Positions 20,184 through 32,338 of a stretch of DNA of 64,000 nucleotides are shown here, piece after piece. Source of the stretch: Roseateles sp. (GTDB taxonomy: Bacteria; Pseudomonadota; Gammaproteobacteria; Burkholderiales; Burkholderiaceae_C); the NCBI GenBank assembly GCA_019234295.1, contig JAFALK010000085.1:1-64000 (forward strand), read 5' to 3'. The notes beneath the pieces were generated by a model. It did not search any database and was not told the origin of the DNA. It saw only the letters and a list, made by a program, of their open reading frames with translations. A program made the translations under genes and the position numbers. Each line of letters opens with the position of its first letter. Within the stretch, counting starts at the first letter, position 1.

Positions 20184-21714
20184 ATGACGGATCTGCTCTT
20201 CGAGGACGAAGTCCCTGGCGATGCCGGAGCGCCTCCCGCACGGATGCGGACGCTGGACCCATGGGTGGTGATGATCGTGGACGACGACGTCGCCGTGCAC
20301 CAGGTCACGCAGCTCGTCATGTCGGATTTCGAGTTCTCCGGCCGCCGCCTGCTTTTCCTGGACGCTTACAGCGCCGCCGAAGCCCGCGAGATCCTCAAGG
20401 AACGCCAGGACGTGGCCCTGATCCTGCTCGACGTGGTGATGGAGCACGAGCACGCCGGCCTCGACCTCGCCAAGTACATCCGCGAGGACCTGGGCAACAC
20501 GCACACGCGCATCGTGCTGCGCACGGGCCAGCCAGGCCAGGCGCCCGAGGAGCACGTGATCAAGACCTATGACATCAACGACTACAAGGAAAAAACCGAG
20601 CTCACGAAGCGCAAGCTGATCACGGTCTTCTACTCGGCCCTGCGTTCCTACCGCGACATCATGATCATCGATCAGTCGCGCCAGGCGCTTCGCCGCTCGA
20701 TCGACGCCATCACCAAGGTCTACGACTCGCAGAATCTGCGCCGCTTCGCCTCCAGCGTGCTGGAGCAGGTGGCGCGGCTGCTGGGCCTGGAGGCCCAGGG
20801 CCTGTGCGCGAGCCGCATCGCGGCCTATGCGGCCTCGCATGTGGAAGGCCGGCTCAAGGTGCTGGCTGCGACGGCCGAATACTCGGCCCTGCTCGTTGAC
20901 GAGGATCTGGCGCAGCTGCCCAAGGAGGTGCGCGAGGCCATCGATCACGCGCTGGACACGCAGGGCAACGTGTTCGAGGAGCACCGCTTCGTCGGCTACT
21001 ACCGCTCGAGCACGGGCAACGAGAGCCTGCTCTACATGAGCTTCTCCGAGCCCGTAGACGCCTCGGCGCGCGAGCTGCTCGAGATCTTCTGCGCCAACGT
21101 CTCCATCACCTACGAAAGCCTGCTGCTGCGCGAGGAGATTCAGGAGACGCAGCGCTCGACCGTCTACATCATCGGCGAGGCCGTGGAGCGCCGCTCCAAG
21201 GAAACCGGCGCCCACGTGCGCCGTGTCGGCGAGCTCTCGGCCCTGCTGGCCGAGAAGAGCGGACTGCCGCCGGGCGAGGTGGAGTTCATGCTGCAGGCCG
21301 CGCCGCTGCACGATGTGGGCAAGATCGCGATTCCCGACCATGTGCTCAACAAGCCCGGCAAGCATGACGCCGAGGAATGGGCCATCATGCAGACCCACGC
21401 CCGCGTGGGCTTCGAGTTGCTGAACAAAAGCGAGAAGCGCATCCTCAAGCTCGGCGCGATCATTGCGCACGAGCATCACGAGCGCTGGGACGGCCAGGGC
21501 TATCCGCGTGGCCTGGCCGGCGCGCAGATCCACATCGCCGGCCGCATCGTGGCCCTGGCCGATGTGCTCGATGCCCTGGTGAGCCACCGCTGCTACAAGG
21601 CGCCCTGGCAGTTCGAGGAGGCGCTGTCCTATATCCGCGAGCAATCGGGCCGGCAGTTCGACCCGGATCTGGTCACGCTGCTGATGCAAAACCTCGACGC
21701 CGTGAAGAGCATCT

Positions 21715-21737
<23 letters not shown>
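20184..21737 (+). CDS. Response regulator with receiver, DUF3369 and HD-GYP domains
   Basis: A predicted cyclic-di-GMP phosphodiesterase controlled by phosphorylation. In the 517-residue form from the ATG at 20184, the receiver has the acidic triad near 33-35 and phospho-acceptor Asp83 (LILLDVVME). A DUF3369 sensory region follows (about 160-330), and then an HD-GYP domain with HDVGK and the GQGYP signature. An in-frame start at 20151 is possible and adds 11 residues. The gene overlaps the downstream kinase by 23 bp, so the two are very likely a cognate pair. Confidence 0.92.
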
Positions 21738-23830
<2,093 letters not shown>

Positions 23831-23834
<4 letters not shown>

Positions 23835-24604
23835 TGGCGGACGGGAATGCCGCGGGCAGCCATCAAGGCCTTGGCCTCGGCGACCGTGTGCTCGCCGTAA
23901 TGGAAGATGCTCGCGGCCAGCACGGCATCGGCACCGCCGATCTGCACGCCATCGGCGAGGTCTTGCAGCGAGCCCACGCCGCCCGAGGCGATCACGGGCA
24001 CGCTGACTGCGTCGCTGACGGCGCGCGTCAGCGCCAGGTCGAAGCCGCTCTTCGTGCCATCGCGGTCCATGCTGGTCAGCAAGATTTCGCCCGCACCGAA
24101 CTCGGCCATCTGCTGGGCCCAGCGCACGGCATCCAGGCCCACGTTCCTGCGGCCGCCATGGGTGTAGACATCCCAGCCGGGACCACGCGAATCGTCGGCC
24201 GCGCGGCGCTTGGCATCGATGGCCACGACGATGCACTGCGCTCCGTATTTCTCGGAGGAGGCGCGGATCACCTCGGGATTGGCCACGGCCGCCGAGTTGA
24301 AGCTGACCTTGTCGGCGCCGGCGTTGAGCAGGCGTCGCACGTCGGCCACTTCGCGCACGCCGCCGCCGACCGTCAGCGGGATGAAGACCTGCGAGGCCAC
24401 GGCCTCGATGATGGGCAGGATGAGGTCGCGGCCGTCGCTGGTGGCGGTGATGTCGAGGAAGGTCAGTTCGTCGGCACCCTGCTCGTTGTAGCGCGCGGCG
24501 ATCTCGACCGGGTCGCCCGCGTCGCGCAGTTCGGTGAAATTGATGCCTTTGACGACGCGGCCGCCGGTCACGTCGAGGCAGGGAATGATGCGTTTGGCCA
24601 ACAT
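23831..24604 (-). CDS. hisF: Imidazole glycerol phosphate synthase, cyclase subunit HisF
   Basis: HisF joins ammonia from HisH to PRFAR and gives imidazole glycerol phosphate and AICAR. The 257-residue TIM barrel begins [20 protein letters not shown] with catalytic Asp11, and has the phosphate loops TVGGGVR and ASGGVGS and the second catalytic Asp in [11 protein letters not shown]. In close relatives hisI and hisE usually follow; here rsmD follows directly, and hisI/hisE are not in the window. Confidence 0.97.
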
Positions 24605-24639
24605 GGGACTGCGAAAAGGGAAGACGGGGCTCGTCTCGT

Positions 24640-25392
24640 TCAGGTGCCGAGCTCCTCGCCCAGCTCGTCAGCGCGCGCCTGCGCGGCGGCGAAGTCCAGG
24701 TCACCCGTGTAGATCGCCCGGCCGCAAATGACGCCTTCGACGCCCTCGCGCTCGACGGCGCACAGGGCCTCGATATCAGCAATGTTTGACAGGCCGCCCG
24801 AGGCGATCACGGGGATGGTCAATGCCTGGGCGAGCCTCACCGTGGCATCGACGTTGATGCCGCTGAGCATGCCGTCGCGACCGATGTCGGTGTAGATCAC
24901 ACCCTCGATACCGTAGTCCTCGAACTTTTTGGCAAGGTCGATCACCTCGTGGCCCGTGAGCTTGCTCCAGCCGTCGGTGGCGACCTTGCCGTCCTTGGCG
25001 TCCAGGCCCACGATGATGTGGCCACCGAAGGCGCTGCAGGCGTCCTTCAGAAAGCCCGGACTCTTCACTGCGGCCGTGCCGATGATGATGTAGCTGAGGC
25101 CATCGTCGAGAAAGCGTTCAATGGTGTCGAGGTCGCGAATGCCACCTCCGAGTTGCACGGGGATCTCGTCGCCGACCTCGCGGATGATGGCCTTGATCGC
25201 GGCCTCGTTGACCGGCTTGCCGGCGAAGGCACCGTTCAGGTCCACCAGGTGCAGGCGCCGCGCGCCGGCGTTGACCCAGCGGCGGGCCATCGCTGCGGGG
25301 TCTTCGCCGAACACAGTGGAGTCGTTCATCTCGCCTTGTTTGAGGCGAACACAGTGACCATCCTTGAGGTCAATGGCAGGGATCAGCAGCAT
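24640..25392 (-). CDS. hisA: Phosphoribosylformimino-5-aminoimidazole carboxamide ribotide isomerase HisA
   Basis: HisA opens the ProFAR ribose by an Amadori rearrangement. The 250-residue TIM barrel has catalytic Asp8 ([11 protein letters not shown]), the QLGGGIRD phosphate loop, the second Asp in [11 protein letters not shown] and ASGGLSN. It lies 39 bp after hisH and 35 bp before hisF on the same strand. Confidence 0.97.
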   Translation of the reverse strand: MLLIPAIDLKDGHCVRLKQGEMNDSTVFGEDPAAMARRWVNAGARRLHLVDLNGAFAGKPVNEAAIKAIIREVGDEIPVQLGGGIRDLDTIERFLDDGLSYIIIGTAAVKSPGFLKDACSAFGGHIIVGLDAKDGKVATDGWSKLTGHEVIDLAKKFEDYGIEGVIYTDIGRDGMLSGINVDATVRLAQALTIPVIASGGLSNIADIEALCAVEREGVEGVICGRAIYTGDLDFAAAQARADELGEELGT

Positions 25393-25431
25393 GGCCGAAG
25401 CATCGAGTGGGAATGAGTGGAGAGAAGTGCT

Positions 25432-26079
25432 CTATGGCTTCCAGGACAGGAAATTGCGGTAGAGGGCGAGACCCAGCGCGGCACTTTTCTCGGGATGGAA
25501 TTGCGTGGCAAAAATGTTATCCCGCGCGACCGCACAGGTAAAGCGTCCGCCGTAATCGCTCTCGCCCGCGCTGTGGCGCGCGTCCGACGGATCGGCATAG
25601 TAGCTGTGCACGAAGTAGTACCAGCTATCGTCGGGAACGCCTGCCCACATCGGGTGCACCAGAGTCTGGCGCACGCGGTTCCAGCCCATCTGCGGCACCT
25701 TGAACCGGCTACCGTCCGGCTGCAGCCGGCCTTCGAGCTGGAAGCGCTTCACGCGGCCCGCAATCAGGCCCAGGCCCGGCGTGTCCTGCTCCTCGCTGTG
25801 GTCGAGCAGCATCTGCATGCCCACACAAACGCCCATGAGCGGCTTGCCGGCAGCGGCTTCGAGCACGGCCTGCTGCAGGCCGGAATCGGCCAGCTCACGC
25901 ATGCAATCGCGCATCGCGCCCTGGCCCGGCAGCACGACGCGCTCCGCAGCACGCACCTCCTCGGGGCGCGACGTCACGACCACGTTCAGCGGCGTGCCTT
26001 CGGCCACGGCCATCACAGCCTGCGAGACCGAACGCAGATTGCCCATGCCGTAATCGACAACGGCGATGGTCCGTGTCAC
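25432..26079 (-). CDS. hisH: Imidazole glycerol phosphate synthase, glutaminase subunit HisH
   Basis: HisH releases ammonia from glutamine for HisF. The 215-residue class I glutaminase starts with [14 protein letters not shown] and has the nucleophile in [14 protein letters not shown], the oxyanion-hole region LPGQGAM and the His/Glu pair in QFHPEKSA. Its start overlaps hisB by 4 bp. Confidence 0.96.
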   Translation of the reverse strand: MTRTIAVVDYGMGNLRSVSQAVMAVAEGTPLNVVVTSRPEEVRAAERVVLPGQGAMRDCMRELADSGLQQAVLEAAAGKPLMGVCVGMQMLLDHSEEQDTPGLGLIAGRVKRFQLEGRLQPDGSRFKVPQMGWNRVRQTLVHPMWAGVPDDSWYYFVHSYYADPSDARHSAGESDYGGRFTCAVARDNIFATQFHPEKSAALGLALYRNFLSWKP

Positions 26080-26669
26080 AGGCTGCCCTTCGTAGAAGGT
26101 ATCTGACCCGCAGAACGCGGATCCAGCGTCATCGCCATGCGTAGCGCGCGGCCGAACGCCTTGAACATGGTCTCGGCCTGGTGGTGGGCGTTGTGGCCCT
26201 TGAGGTTGTCCACGTGCAGTGTGACGAGCGCGTGGTTGACGAAGCCCTGAAAGAACTCGTAAGTCAGCTGGGTGTCGAAAGCGCCGACGCTGCCGGCCGT
26301 GAACTTGACGTCCATCTCCAGGCCCGGCCGGCCGGAGAAGTCGACCACCACGCGCGACAGCGCTTCATCCAGCGGCACATAGCTGTGGCCGTAGCGCGTG
26401 AGGCCGGTCTTATCGCCGACCGCCTTGGCCACGGCCAACCCCAAGGTGATGCCGACGTCTTCCACCGTGTGGTGGCCGTCGATGTGCAAGTCGCCCTTGG
26501 CGCTGATGTCCAGGTCGATCAGACCATGGCGCGCGATCTGGTCCAGCATGTGGTCGAAGAAACCGATGCCGGTATCCAGCCGGGACTGACCTGTGCCGTC
26601 GAGGTTGACGCGCACCGTGATCTGGGTTTCCTTGGTGTTGCGAGTCACTTGCGCAATGCGATCAGTCAT
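26076..26669 (-). CDS. hisB: Imidazoleglycerol-phosphate dehydratase HisB
   Basis: A 197-residue monofunctional dehydratase of the kind found outside enterobacteria, where it is fused to a phosphatase. Metal-binding His-rich motifs are present: [23 protein letters not shown], and the C-terminal [19 protein letters not shown]. It overlaps hisC and hisH by 4 bp each. Histidinol-phosphatase must be encoded elsewhere. Confidence 0.97.
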   Translation of the reverse strand: MTDRIAQVTRNTKETQITVRVNLDGTGQSRLDTGIGFFDHMLDQIARHGLIDLDISAKGDLHIDGHHTVEDVGITLGLAVAKAVGDKTGLTRYGHSYVPLDEALSRVVVDFSGRPGLEMDVKFTAGSVGAFDTQLTYEFFQGFVNHALVTLHVDNLKGHNAHHQAETMFKAFGRALRMAMTLDPRSAGQIPSTKGSL

Positions 26670-27751
26670 AGCGATTCCTTGAAGGCCTTCAACATGGCCT
26701 GATTCTCGTCCGGCGTGCCAATGGTGAGGCGCAGGCAGTTGGCAAGCAGCGGGTGCAGGCCGGCGACGCTCTTGACCAGCACGCCGCGCGCCTTCATGCC
26801 GGCGAAGCAGCGAGCCGCGTCGGGCACGCGCACGAGGATCATGTTGGCCTCGCTCTTGAAGGCCTGCACCGCGGACAACTGCATGAGCTCGGACCGCACC
26901 CGCTCGCGTTCCGTGCGAATGGCCGCGGCCTGGGCGGCGTACACGGCCGCATGTTCGAGCGCGAACAAGCCGGCCTCGGCATTGAGCACGCTGATGTTGT
27001 AGGGCGGGCGCAGCTTGTCGATCTCGGCGATCACGCCCGCGCGGCCCATCAAGTAGCCGATCCGAACGCCGGCCAGGCCGAACTTGGAGAGCGTGCGCAT
27101 GACGAGCACATGGTCAAAGCGCTCGAGCAAGGCCATCGAGTCGCGCGCCGCGAAGGGCTGATAAGCCTCGTCCATGACGACGAGCCCCGGCGCGGCCTCG
27201 ACGATCGCGCGGATCGTCGCCTCGTCCCAGAGATTGGCAGTCGGATTGTTCGGGTAGGCGAGCCAGATCAGGGCCGGTTGATGCGCTTCGATGGCCGCCA
27301 GCATGGCCTTGGCGTCGAGCTCGAAGTCTTCGGTCAACGGCACGCCGACGAAGGCAAGGCCCTGCAGCTTGGCGCTCATCTCGTACATGACGAAGCCCGG
27401 CACGGGCGCGAGCACGCGGTTGCCCGGCAGGTCAGCGGCCAGGGTCAGCAGGCTGATCAGTTCGTCGGAGCCGTTGCCCAGCATCAGCTCGCAGCCTGCG
27501 GGTAGACCGACATGCCGGGCCAGCGCTTGGCGCAAATCCTCGGCGCGTTGGGCCGGATAGCGGTTGATCGCCGCTTCGCCGAGCCGCCGGCCGAGCTCGG
27601 CCTGCAGTGAGGCCGGTAGCGTGTACGGGTTCTCCATCGCGTCGAGCTTGACGAGACCGCGGCTGTCCTGCACGGCGTAGGCGTGCATGCCCTGTACATC
27701 GGCACGCAAGAAGCGCCGCAGGCGGCTGCGCAGATCAGAACTGGGGTTCAT
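26666..27751 (-). CDS. hisC: Histidinol-phosphate aminotransferase HisC
   Basis: A PLP enzyme of 361 residues converting imidazole acetol phosphate to histidinol phosphate. It shows LDAMENPY near the start, [29 protein letters not shown] and the PLP lysine in [14 protein letters not shown]. The ATG at 27751 has a GAGGTG ribosome-binding site at 8-nt spacing. Both lie inside the 3' end of the upstream PIN toxin gene, which overlaps hisC by 17 bp. A longer frame to 27814 is the out-of-phase toxin region. No separate hisC promoter is visible. Confidence 0.95.
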   Translation of the reverse strand: MNPSSDLRSRLRRFLRADVQGMHAYAVQDSRGLVKLDAMENPYTLPASLQAELGRRLGEAAINRYPAQRAEDLRQALARHVGLPAGCELMLGNGSDELISLLTLAADLPGNRVLAPVPGFVMYEMSAKLQGLAFVGVPLTEDFELDAKAMLAAIEAHQPALIWLAYPNNPTANLWDEATIRAIVEAAPGLVVMDEAYQPFAARDSMALLERFDHVLVMRTLSKFGLAGVRIGYLMGRAGVIAEIDKLRPPYNISVLNAEAGLFALEHAAVYAAQAAAIRTERERVRSELMQLSAVQAFKSEANMILVRVPDAARCFAGMKARGVLVKSVAGLHPLLANCLRLTIGTPDENQAMLKAFKESL

Positions 27752-28187
27752 CGAGCACCTCGGGGCCGACCAGGAAGGGATTGACGATGCGCACGGAGTC
27801 GACCTGCTGGCCATGTTGCATGTCCTCGCTGACGAGGAAGCTGCAGCCCTGCTGCTGAGCGGCTGCCAGGATCAGGGCATCCCAGTAGCTGAAGCCCTGG
27901 CGGCTCTCGATGGCCCAGGCGGTTTCCATCGTCGCGTGGTCAATGGCCCAGGGCTTCCAATGCTGATAACGGCGGATCTCCGAACGCGCATCGCCAGCCG
28001 AGAGCGCAGTGGGGAACTTCTTGCGCGCATTGAAGTAGAACTCGTTCAAGACCTGGATGCTGGTGCGCCCGCAGTAGCGCTGCCAGCAGACCCGCATCCA
28101 GGCCTGGGCGCGCTCGCGCTTGTCCGGTTCACGCTCGTCGAAACAGTAGAGCAAGACGTTGGTGTCGATGAAGGCCAGGGCGCTCAT
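27735..28187 (-). CDS. PIN-domain toxin of a type II toxin-antitoxin pair
   Basis: A 150-residue PIN-fold ribonuclease (VapC-like). The acidic metal-binding residues are Asp8 (FIDTNVLLY), Glu49 (QVLNEFYFN), Asp103 (YWDALILAAA) and Asp122 (LVSEDM), so the active site looks intact. The ATG at 28187 overlaps the antitoxin stop by 4 bp (ATGA). The 3' end runs into hisC. By family it would cleave tRNA or other RNA when free of antitoxin; the target is unknown. Confidence 0.92.
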   Translation of the reverse strand: MSALAFIDTNVLLYCFDEREPDKRERAQAWMRVCWQRYCGRTSIQVLNEFYFNARKKFPTALSAGDARSEIRRYQHWKPWAIDHATMETAWAIESRQGFSYWDALILAAAQQQGCSFLVSEDMQHGQQVDSVRIVNPFLVGPEVLDEPQF

Positions 28188-28417
28188 TGCTTGCCGCGGG
28201 TGTAGATCTCGTCGCGCCTGAGATACGGGCCGCTCGAAGTGCCCCAACTCTTGAACTCCAACGCCTCGCGCATGGCGCGCTCATAGGCATCGTCATGCCG
28301 CATCTTCTCGGCAAGCAGTTCGCCGACGAGCCGCGAGACGCTGGTGTTGCGCCGGGCGGCCTCCATCCGCGCCCAGTCGGCGACGGCATCTTCCATGGTG
28401 ACGGTGACGTTCTTCAT
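28184..28417 (-). CDS. Ribbon-helix-helix antitoxin (CopG/Arc-like)
   Basis: A 77-residue protein. The N-terminal half (NVTVTMEDAVADWARMEAARRNTSVSRLVGELLAEKM) has the strand-helix-helix pattern of RHH DNA-binding proteins, and the acidic/aromatic C-terminal part probably wraps the toxin. It starts with a GGA-containing ribosome-binding site (AGGA, 5-nt spacing). Its upstream region has a perfect TTGACA and two palindromes, fitting autorepression by the antitoxin or the complex. Confidence 0.88.
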   Translation of the reverse strand: MKNVTVTMEDAVADWARMEAARRNTSVSRLVGELLAEKMRHDDAYERAMREALEFKSWGTSSGPYLRRDEIYTRGKQ

Positions 28418-28442
28418 CGGCGTCCTGCCTCAATCGACATAT

Positions 28443-28493
28443 GACACGAACTTCGTGTTGCACTATTTTCGTGTTACACGAAGTTCGTGTCAA
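28443..28493 (-). promoter_or_regulatory. Toxin-antitoxin promoter with twin palindromic operators
   Basis: On the minus strand, TTGACA lies at 28493-28488, and 17 bp later GAAAAT (28470-28465) is a plausible -10. Two 15-bp palindromes, ACACGAA-C-TTCGTGT (28444-28458) and ACACGAA-G-TTCGTGT (28476-28490), flank the -10; the second overlaps the -35. The 16-bp arms 28443-28458 and 28476-28491 are also exact reverse complements of each other, and a half site TTCGTGT lies between them. This is the expected layout for RHH autoregulation. It lies 26 bp upstream of the antitoxin start. Confidence 0.8.
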
Positions 28494-28526
28494 GACACGG
28501 GCGCGTGGCAAGCCCAGAATCCGCCC

Positions 28527-28970
28527 ATGCTGCTGCGCGCCCTGCTTGCCTTCTTGCTGCTGCCCGGCATGGTGGCTTTCGCGCTGCCGGTGACGTGGCT
28601 GGCGAGCCAGGGGGCGTCGATGTTGCAGCCTTGGGGCCTGGTTCCGCTGGGGATCGGCGCCACCGGCCTGCTCGCTTGCGTGATCGAGTTCTATCGCCGT
28701 GGGCACGGAACGCTGGCGCCCTGGTCCCCGCCCGAGACGCTGGTCGTGACGGGGCTGTACCGCGTGTCACGCAACCCGATGTACGTCTGCGTGCTGCTGA
28801 TCCTCATCGGTTGGGCCTGGGCTTTCGAGTCGGCGCCGCTGCTTGCCTATGCCGGCTGCGTGGCCCTGGGCTTTCACCTGCGCGTGGTGATCGGCGAAGA
28901 GCCCTGGCTGGCGCGCCGACATGGGCAGGGCTGGACGAACTACGCGGGCCGTGTACGGCGCTGGCTTTAA
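28527..28970 (+). CDS. Isoprenylcysteine carboxyl methyltransferase-like membrane protein
   Basis: A 147-residue integral membrane protein with about four hydrophobic segments. The C-terminal half has the ICMT/PEMT family pattern: LVVTGLYRVSRNPMYVCVLL, then GEEPWLARRHGQGWTNYAGRVRRWL, which binds SAM in relatives. Bacterial members are mostly uncharacterised small-molecule or lipid methyltransferases. It is transcribed divergently from the antitoxin gene and shares the palindrome-containing intergenic region. Confidence 0.82.
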   Translation: MLLRALLAFLLLPGMVAFALPVTWLASQGASMLQPWGLVPLGIGATGLLACVIEFYRRGHGTLAPWSPPETLVVTGLYRVSRNPMYVCVLLILIGWAWAFESAPLLAYAGCVALGFHLRVVIGEEPWLARRHGQGWTNYAGRVRRWL

Positions 28971-28979
28971 AGTGCCGGC

Positions 28980-29669
28980 ATGTCCCCATCGCTCAGCCTG
29001 CTCGACAACATCACGTGGAACACCCTCACGGGGCCGCACGCGCGCTTCGCCGAGGGCCAGGGGGCCGTGCGCCGCTTTGCCGCCGGCTTCTCGCCCATCG
29101 TCGGCTTCGAAAATCCCGAGCGGCCCGACTTCGACGCACTCTCGCGCTGCTGCGCACCCGGCGAGTCCTTCTACTGCGAGCAGTGGAGCGGCGCGGCACC
29201 GCCGGGCTGGCGCGTCGAGCTCGAAAGCCGCATGGTCAAGATGGTCTGGCGCGGCGAGATGCCCGCCGAGGATGCAGCACCCGACGCGCTGCGGCTGCTG
29301 CCCCGGCATGTGCCGCAGGCCCTGGATCTAGCCACCCGCACCCGGCCCGGCCCCTTCGGCCCTCGCACCATCGAGCTGGGCGAGTACTACGGCCTCTTCG
29401 AGGGCGAGCGCCTGCTGGCCATGGCCGGAGAGCGCATGTGCGTCGGCAGCTGGCGCGAGATCAGCGGCGTGTGCACCGAGCCGGACCGGCAGGGCCAGGG
29501 CCTGGCGCGGCGGCTCGTGCTCAAGCTCGTGCGCAGGCAGCAGCTGCGCGGTGAGACGCCTTTCTTGCATGTGATGAGCGGCAACGCGGGTGCCCGGGCG
29601 CTGTACGAGCGCATGGGCTTCGCCGACTACCGAGAGGTCGTGGTGCGGGTGATCGAGAGAAGCACGTGA
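28980..29669 (+). CDS. GNAT-family N-acetyltransferase (FR47-like)
   Basis: A 229-residue protein. The C-terminal half is a GNAT domain with the acetyl-CoA loop (TEPDRQGQGLARRLVLKLV) and the late NAGARALYERMGFADYRE motif; the N-terminal half is a degenerate partner domain as in FR47-like enzymes. It starts 9 bp after the methyltransferase-like gene, and its stop overlaps the next GNAT start (GTGA). The substrate is unknown. Confidence 0.87.
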   Translation: MSPSLSLLDNITWNTLTGPHARFAEGQGAVRRFAAGFSPIVGFENPERPDFDALSRCCAPGESFYCEQWSGAAPPGWRVELESRMVKMVWRGEMPAEDAAPDALRLLPRHVPQALDLATRTRPGPFGPRTIELGEYYGLFEGERLLAMAGERMCVGSWREISGVCTEPDRQGQGLARRLVLKLVRRQQLRGETPFLHVMSGNAGARALYERMGFADYREVVVRVIERST

Positions 29670-30145
29670 GGCTGCGCGACCTCGACCCGCTGAGCGAGGC
29701 GGAAATCACCCTCGTGGCCGAACGCATGGGCGCCACCCTCGTCGAGGTCGAAGGCCAGGAGCTCTACGACCTGGACTGGCGCATCGCACGGGTGCGATGG
29801 CATCTTGAAGCTGCGAACGTCGAGGCTCGCGTCGTGCTCGGGATCGATGAAGGCGGTGCCATCGTCGGGCACACGATCTTGCGCGTTGAACTAGGCCTGG
29901 GCCTGGTCTCAACAAGCTACGTGATCCCGCAAGCTCGCCGCCAGGGCTTCGCCGCAGCGTTTTTGCAGGACGCCGAGGCCTGGTTCCGCGCGCGGCAGCT
30001 GCCGCTGACGGCGACCTGGACCTCCTCCACCAACGAGCCACTGATCGCGCTCTACGGGCGCCACGGCTTTGCCGAGGATCAGCGCGGGCCGAACGACTTC
30101 ACCGGGACGATGATGGTGCGCCTGGCCAAGCGCCTCAGCGCTTGA
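29666..30145 (+). CDS. GNAT-family N-acetyltransferase
   Basis: A 159-residue protein with one GNAT fold: a central strand ([20 protein letters not shown]), which holds the acetyl-CoA loop in the form RRQGFA, and the terminal [16 protein letters not shown] motif. The GTG start overlaps the previous stop, so the pair is coupled. The 3' end overlaps the convergent hisD gene by 11 bp. The substrate cannot be inferred. Confidence 0.83.
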   Translation: MRLRDLDPLSEAEITLVAERMGATLVEVEGQELYDLDWRIARVRWHLEAANVEARVVLGIDEGGAIVGHTILRVELGLGLVSTSYVIPQARRQGFAAAFLQDAEAWFRARQLPLTATWTSSTNEPLIALYGRHGFAEDQRGPNDFTGTMMVRLAKRLSA

Positions 30146-31445
30146 GACGCAGCTCGGCTGCCCTTGCGTGGCCTTGCAGACCCTCGCCGTAAGCCAGCTC
30201 CGCGGCGATGGGCCCCAGCTTTTGCGCGCCGGCCTCGCTCACCTCGATGAGACTTGAACGCTTCTGGAAGTCGTAGACGCCCAGTGGCGAGGAGAAGCGT
30301 GCCGTACCCGAGGTGGGCAGCACGTGGTTGGGGCCGGCGCAGTGGTCGCCCAGCGATTCGCTCGTGTAGGCCCCGAGGAAGATGGCGCCGGCGTGGCGCA
30401 GCAGCGGCTCCCAGCGATGCGGGTCCGCGCTGCTCACCTCAAGATGCTCGGGCGCAATGCGGTTGGAGATCTCGCAGGCCTCTTCCATCGAGCGCGTGTG
30501 GATCAGCGCGCCGCGACCTTCGAGCGAGGCGCGGATCACGGCCTGGCGCGGCATCCCGGGCAGCAGCCGCTCGATGGCCGCGCGCACCGCCTCGATGTAG
30601 GCCGCATCGGGGCACAGCAGAATGCTCTGCGCCAGCTCGTCGTGCTCGGCCTGGCTGAACAGGTCCATGGCCACCCATTCCGGCGGCGTCGTGCCGTCGG
30701 CCAGCACGAGGATCTCGCTGGGGCCAGCGATCATGTCGATGCCAACCTGGCCGAACACATGCTTCTTGGCGCTGGCCACGTAGGCATTGCCCGGCCCGGT
30801 GATCTTGTCCACGCGCGGCACACTGGCCGTGCCGTACGCCAGCGCGGCCACGGCCTGGGCGCCGCCGATCGTGAAAGCGCGGTGCACGCCGGCCACATAG
30901 GCCGCGGCCAGCACGAGCAAGTTCTTCTCGCCGCGCGGCGTAGGCACGACCATGACGATCTCGGGCACGCCAGCAACGTGCGCGGGTATGGCGTTCATCA
31001 GCACGCTGCTCGGATACGCGGCTTTGCCGCCCGGCACATAGATTCCCACGCGATCGAGCGGCGTGACCTTCTGGCCGAGCAGCGTGCCGTCCTCGTCGCG
31101 GTAGCTCCAGCTCAGGCCGCAGGCCTCTTTCTGGCGCTCGTGATAGCTCCGGACCCGGGCCGCAGCCGCCTCGAGCGCGCTGCGCTGGGCCGGCGTGATC
31201 GCATCGAAGGCCGCCTTGAGCTCCTCGCGCGTGAGCTCCAGCGCGCCCATGTCGGGCGCGTTCAGATGGTCGAAACGCCGGGTGAATTCGAGCACCGCGG
31301 CGTCGCCGCGCTCGCGCACGGCGGCGAGGATCTCGGCGACGCGGCCTTCGATGGCGGCATCCTGCTCGGCGCTCCAGTGCAACGCGCGCTGGAATTCGGC
31401 CTCGAAATCGGCAGCGGCGGTGTTCAGCTGGCGCAGGGCGATCAT
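30135..31445 (-). CDS. hisD: Histidinol dehydrogenase HisD
   Basis: HisD performs the last two oxidations to histidine using NAD and zinc. The 436-residue protein has [39 protein letters not shown], the Zn ligands in the [10 protein letters not shown] and QAEHDELAQ regions, and the catalytic Glu-His in RIAPEHLEV. It overlaps hisG by 4 bp. In typical relatives hisC follows; here hisC is about 2.4 kb away behind the inserted block. Confidence 0.97.
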   Translation of the reverse strand: MIALRQLNTAAADFEAEFQRALHWSAEQDAAIEGRVAEILAAVRERGDAAVLEFTRRFDHLNAPDMGALELTREELKAAFDAITPAQRSALEAAAARVRSYHERQKEACGLSWSYRDEDGTLLGQKVTPLDRVGIYVPGGKAAYPSSVLMNAIPAHVAGVPEIVMVVPTPRGEKNLLVLAAAYVAGVHRAFTIGGAQAVAALAYGTASVPRVDKITGPGNAYVASAKKHVFGQVGIDMIAGPSEILVLADGTTPPEWVAMDLFSQAEHDELAQSILLCPDAAYIEAVRAAIERLLPGMPRQAVIRASLEGRGALIHTRSMEEACEISNRIAPEHLEVSSADPHRWEPLLRHAGAIFLGAYTSESLGDHCAGPNHVLPTSGTARFSSPLGVYDFQKRSSLIEVSEAGAQKLGPIAAELAYGEGLQGHARAAELRLKR

Positions 31446-32080
31446 GACTTGACGGCTCCGGCGAAGGCGTCGATCAGCGCGCGCAGCGGCTCGCGCTTGA
31501 GCTTGAGCGCAGCCTGGTTGACCACGAGGCGCGAGGAGATGTCCATGATCTGCTCGACTTCCACGAGCTTGTTGGCGCGCAGCGTGCCGCCCGTGGAGAC
31601 CAGGTCTACGATGGCATCGGCAAGGCCGGTCAGCGGCGCCAGTTCCATGGAGCCGTACAGCTTGATCAGGTCCACGTGCACGCCCTTGTCGGCGAAATGC
31701 TGTCGGGCGATCTGCGTGTATTTGGTGGCCACGCGAATGCGCGAGCCCTGGCGCACGGCGGCGGCGTAATCGAAATCGCTGCGCACGGCCACGCTCATGC
31801 GGCAGCGGGCGATGTTGAGGTCCAGCGGCAGGTACAGCCCGTCGGTGCCGTGCTCGATCAGCACATCACGACCGGCCACGCCGATGTCGGCGCCGCCGTA
31901 CTGCACATAGGTGGGCACGTCGCTGGCGCGCACCAGCACCACGCGCACTTCGGGCCGGTTGGTGGCGAGGATCAATTTGCGGGAGGTCTCGGGATTTTCG
32001 AGCACCTCGATGCCCGCGGCTGCCAACAGCGGCAGGGTCTCCTCGAAGATGCGGCCCTTGGAAAGCGCCAGCGTGATCAT
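31442..32080 (-). CDS. hisG: ATP phosphoribosyltransferase, short form HisG
   Basis: HisG starts histidine synthesis by joining ATP and PRPP. At 212 residues this is the short form, which lacks the C-terminal regulatory domain and needs HisZ as an activating partner; hisZ is not in the window. Motifs include [16 protein letters not shown], the [13 protein letters not shown] loop and the PRPP-binding [14 protein letters not shown]. The start overlaps the bolA-family stop by 4 bp. Confidence 0.96.
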   Translation of the reverse strand: MITLALSKGRIFEETLPLLAAAGIEVLENPETSRKLILATNRPEVRVVLVRASDVPTYVQYGGADIGVAGRDVLIEHGTDGLYLPLDLNIARCRMSVAVRSDFDYAAAVRQGSRIRVATKYTQIARQHFADKGVHVDLIKLYGSMELAPLTGLADAIVDLVSTGGTLRANKLVEVEQIMDISSRLVVNQAALKLKREPLRALIDAFAGAVKS

Positions 32081-32316
32081 TGCGCCGCCTCGGCGGGCGT
32101 GAGCGTCTTCATGGACAGCGCGTGGATCTGCTCGCGCATGCGATCGCCCAGAGCGGCGTACACACGCTGGTGGCGCCTGATGCGCGAGAGGCCCTCGAAC
32201 TCGGAGGAGACGATGGTGGCGAAGAAATGTCGCCCGTCGCCCTCCACCGAGAGGCTCTGGCATTGCATGCCGGCGGCGATGAAGGATTGGACTTCTGCTG
32301 GAGTGGGATCGGCCAT
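32077..32316 (-). CDS. BolA/IbaG-family protein
   Basis: A 79-residue protein with the class II KH-like fold of BolA relatives: [33 protein letters not shown], in which the conserved HQ-x-VY motif is clear. BolA/IbaG proteins pair with monothiol glutaredoxins in iron-sulphur handling and stress responses. In many Burkholderiales murA lies between this gene and hisG; here the stop overlaps the hisG start directly. Confidence 0.9.
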   Translation of the reverse strand: MADPTPAEVQSFIAAGMQCQSLSVEGDGRHFFATIVSSEFEGLSRIRRHQRVYAALGDRMREQIHALSMKTLTPAEAAQ

Positions 32317-32338
32317 GGCCTGATTATCGGCGAGGGCC

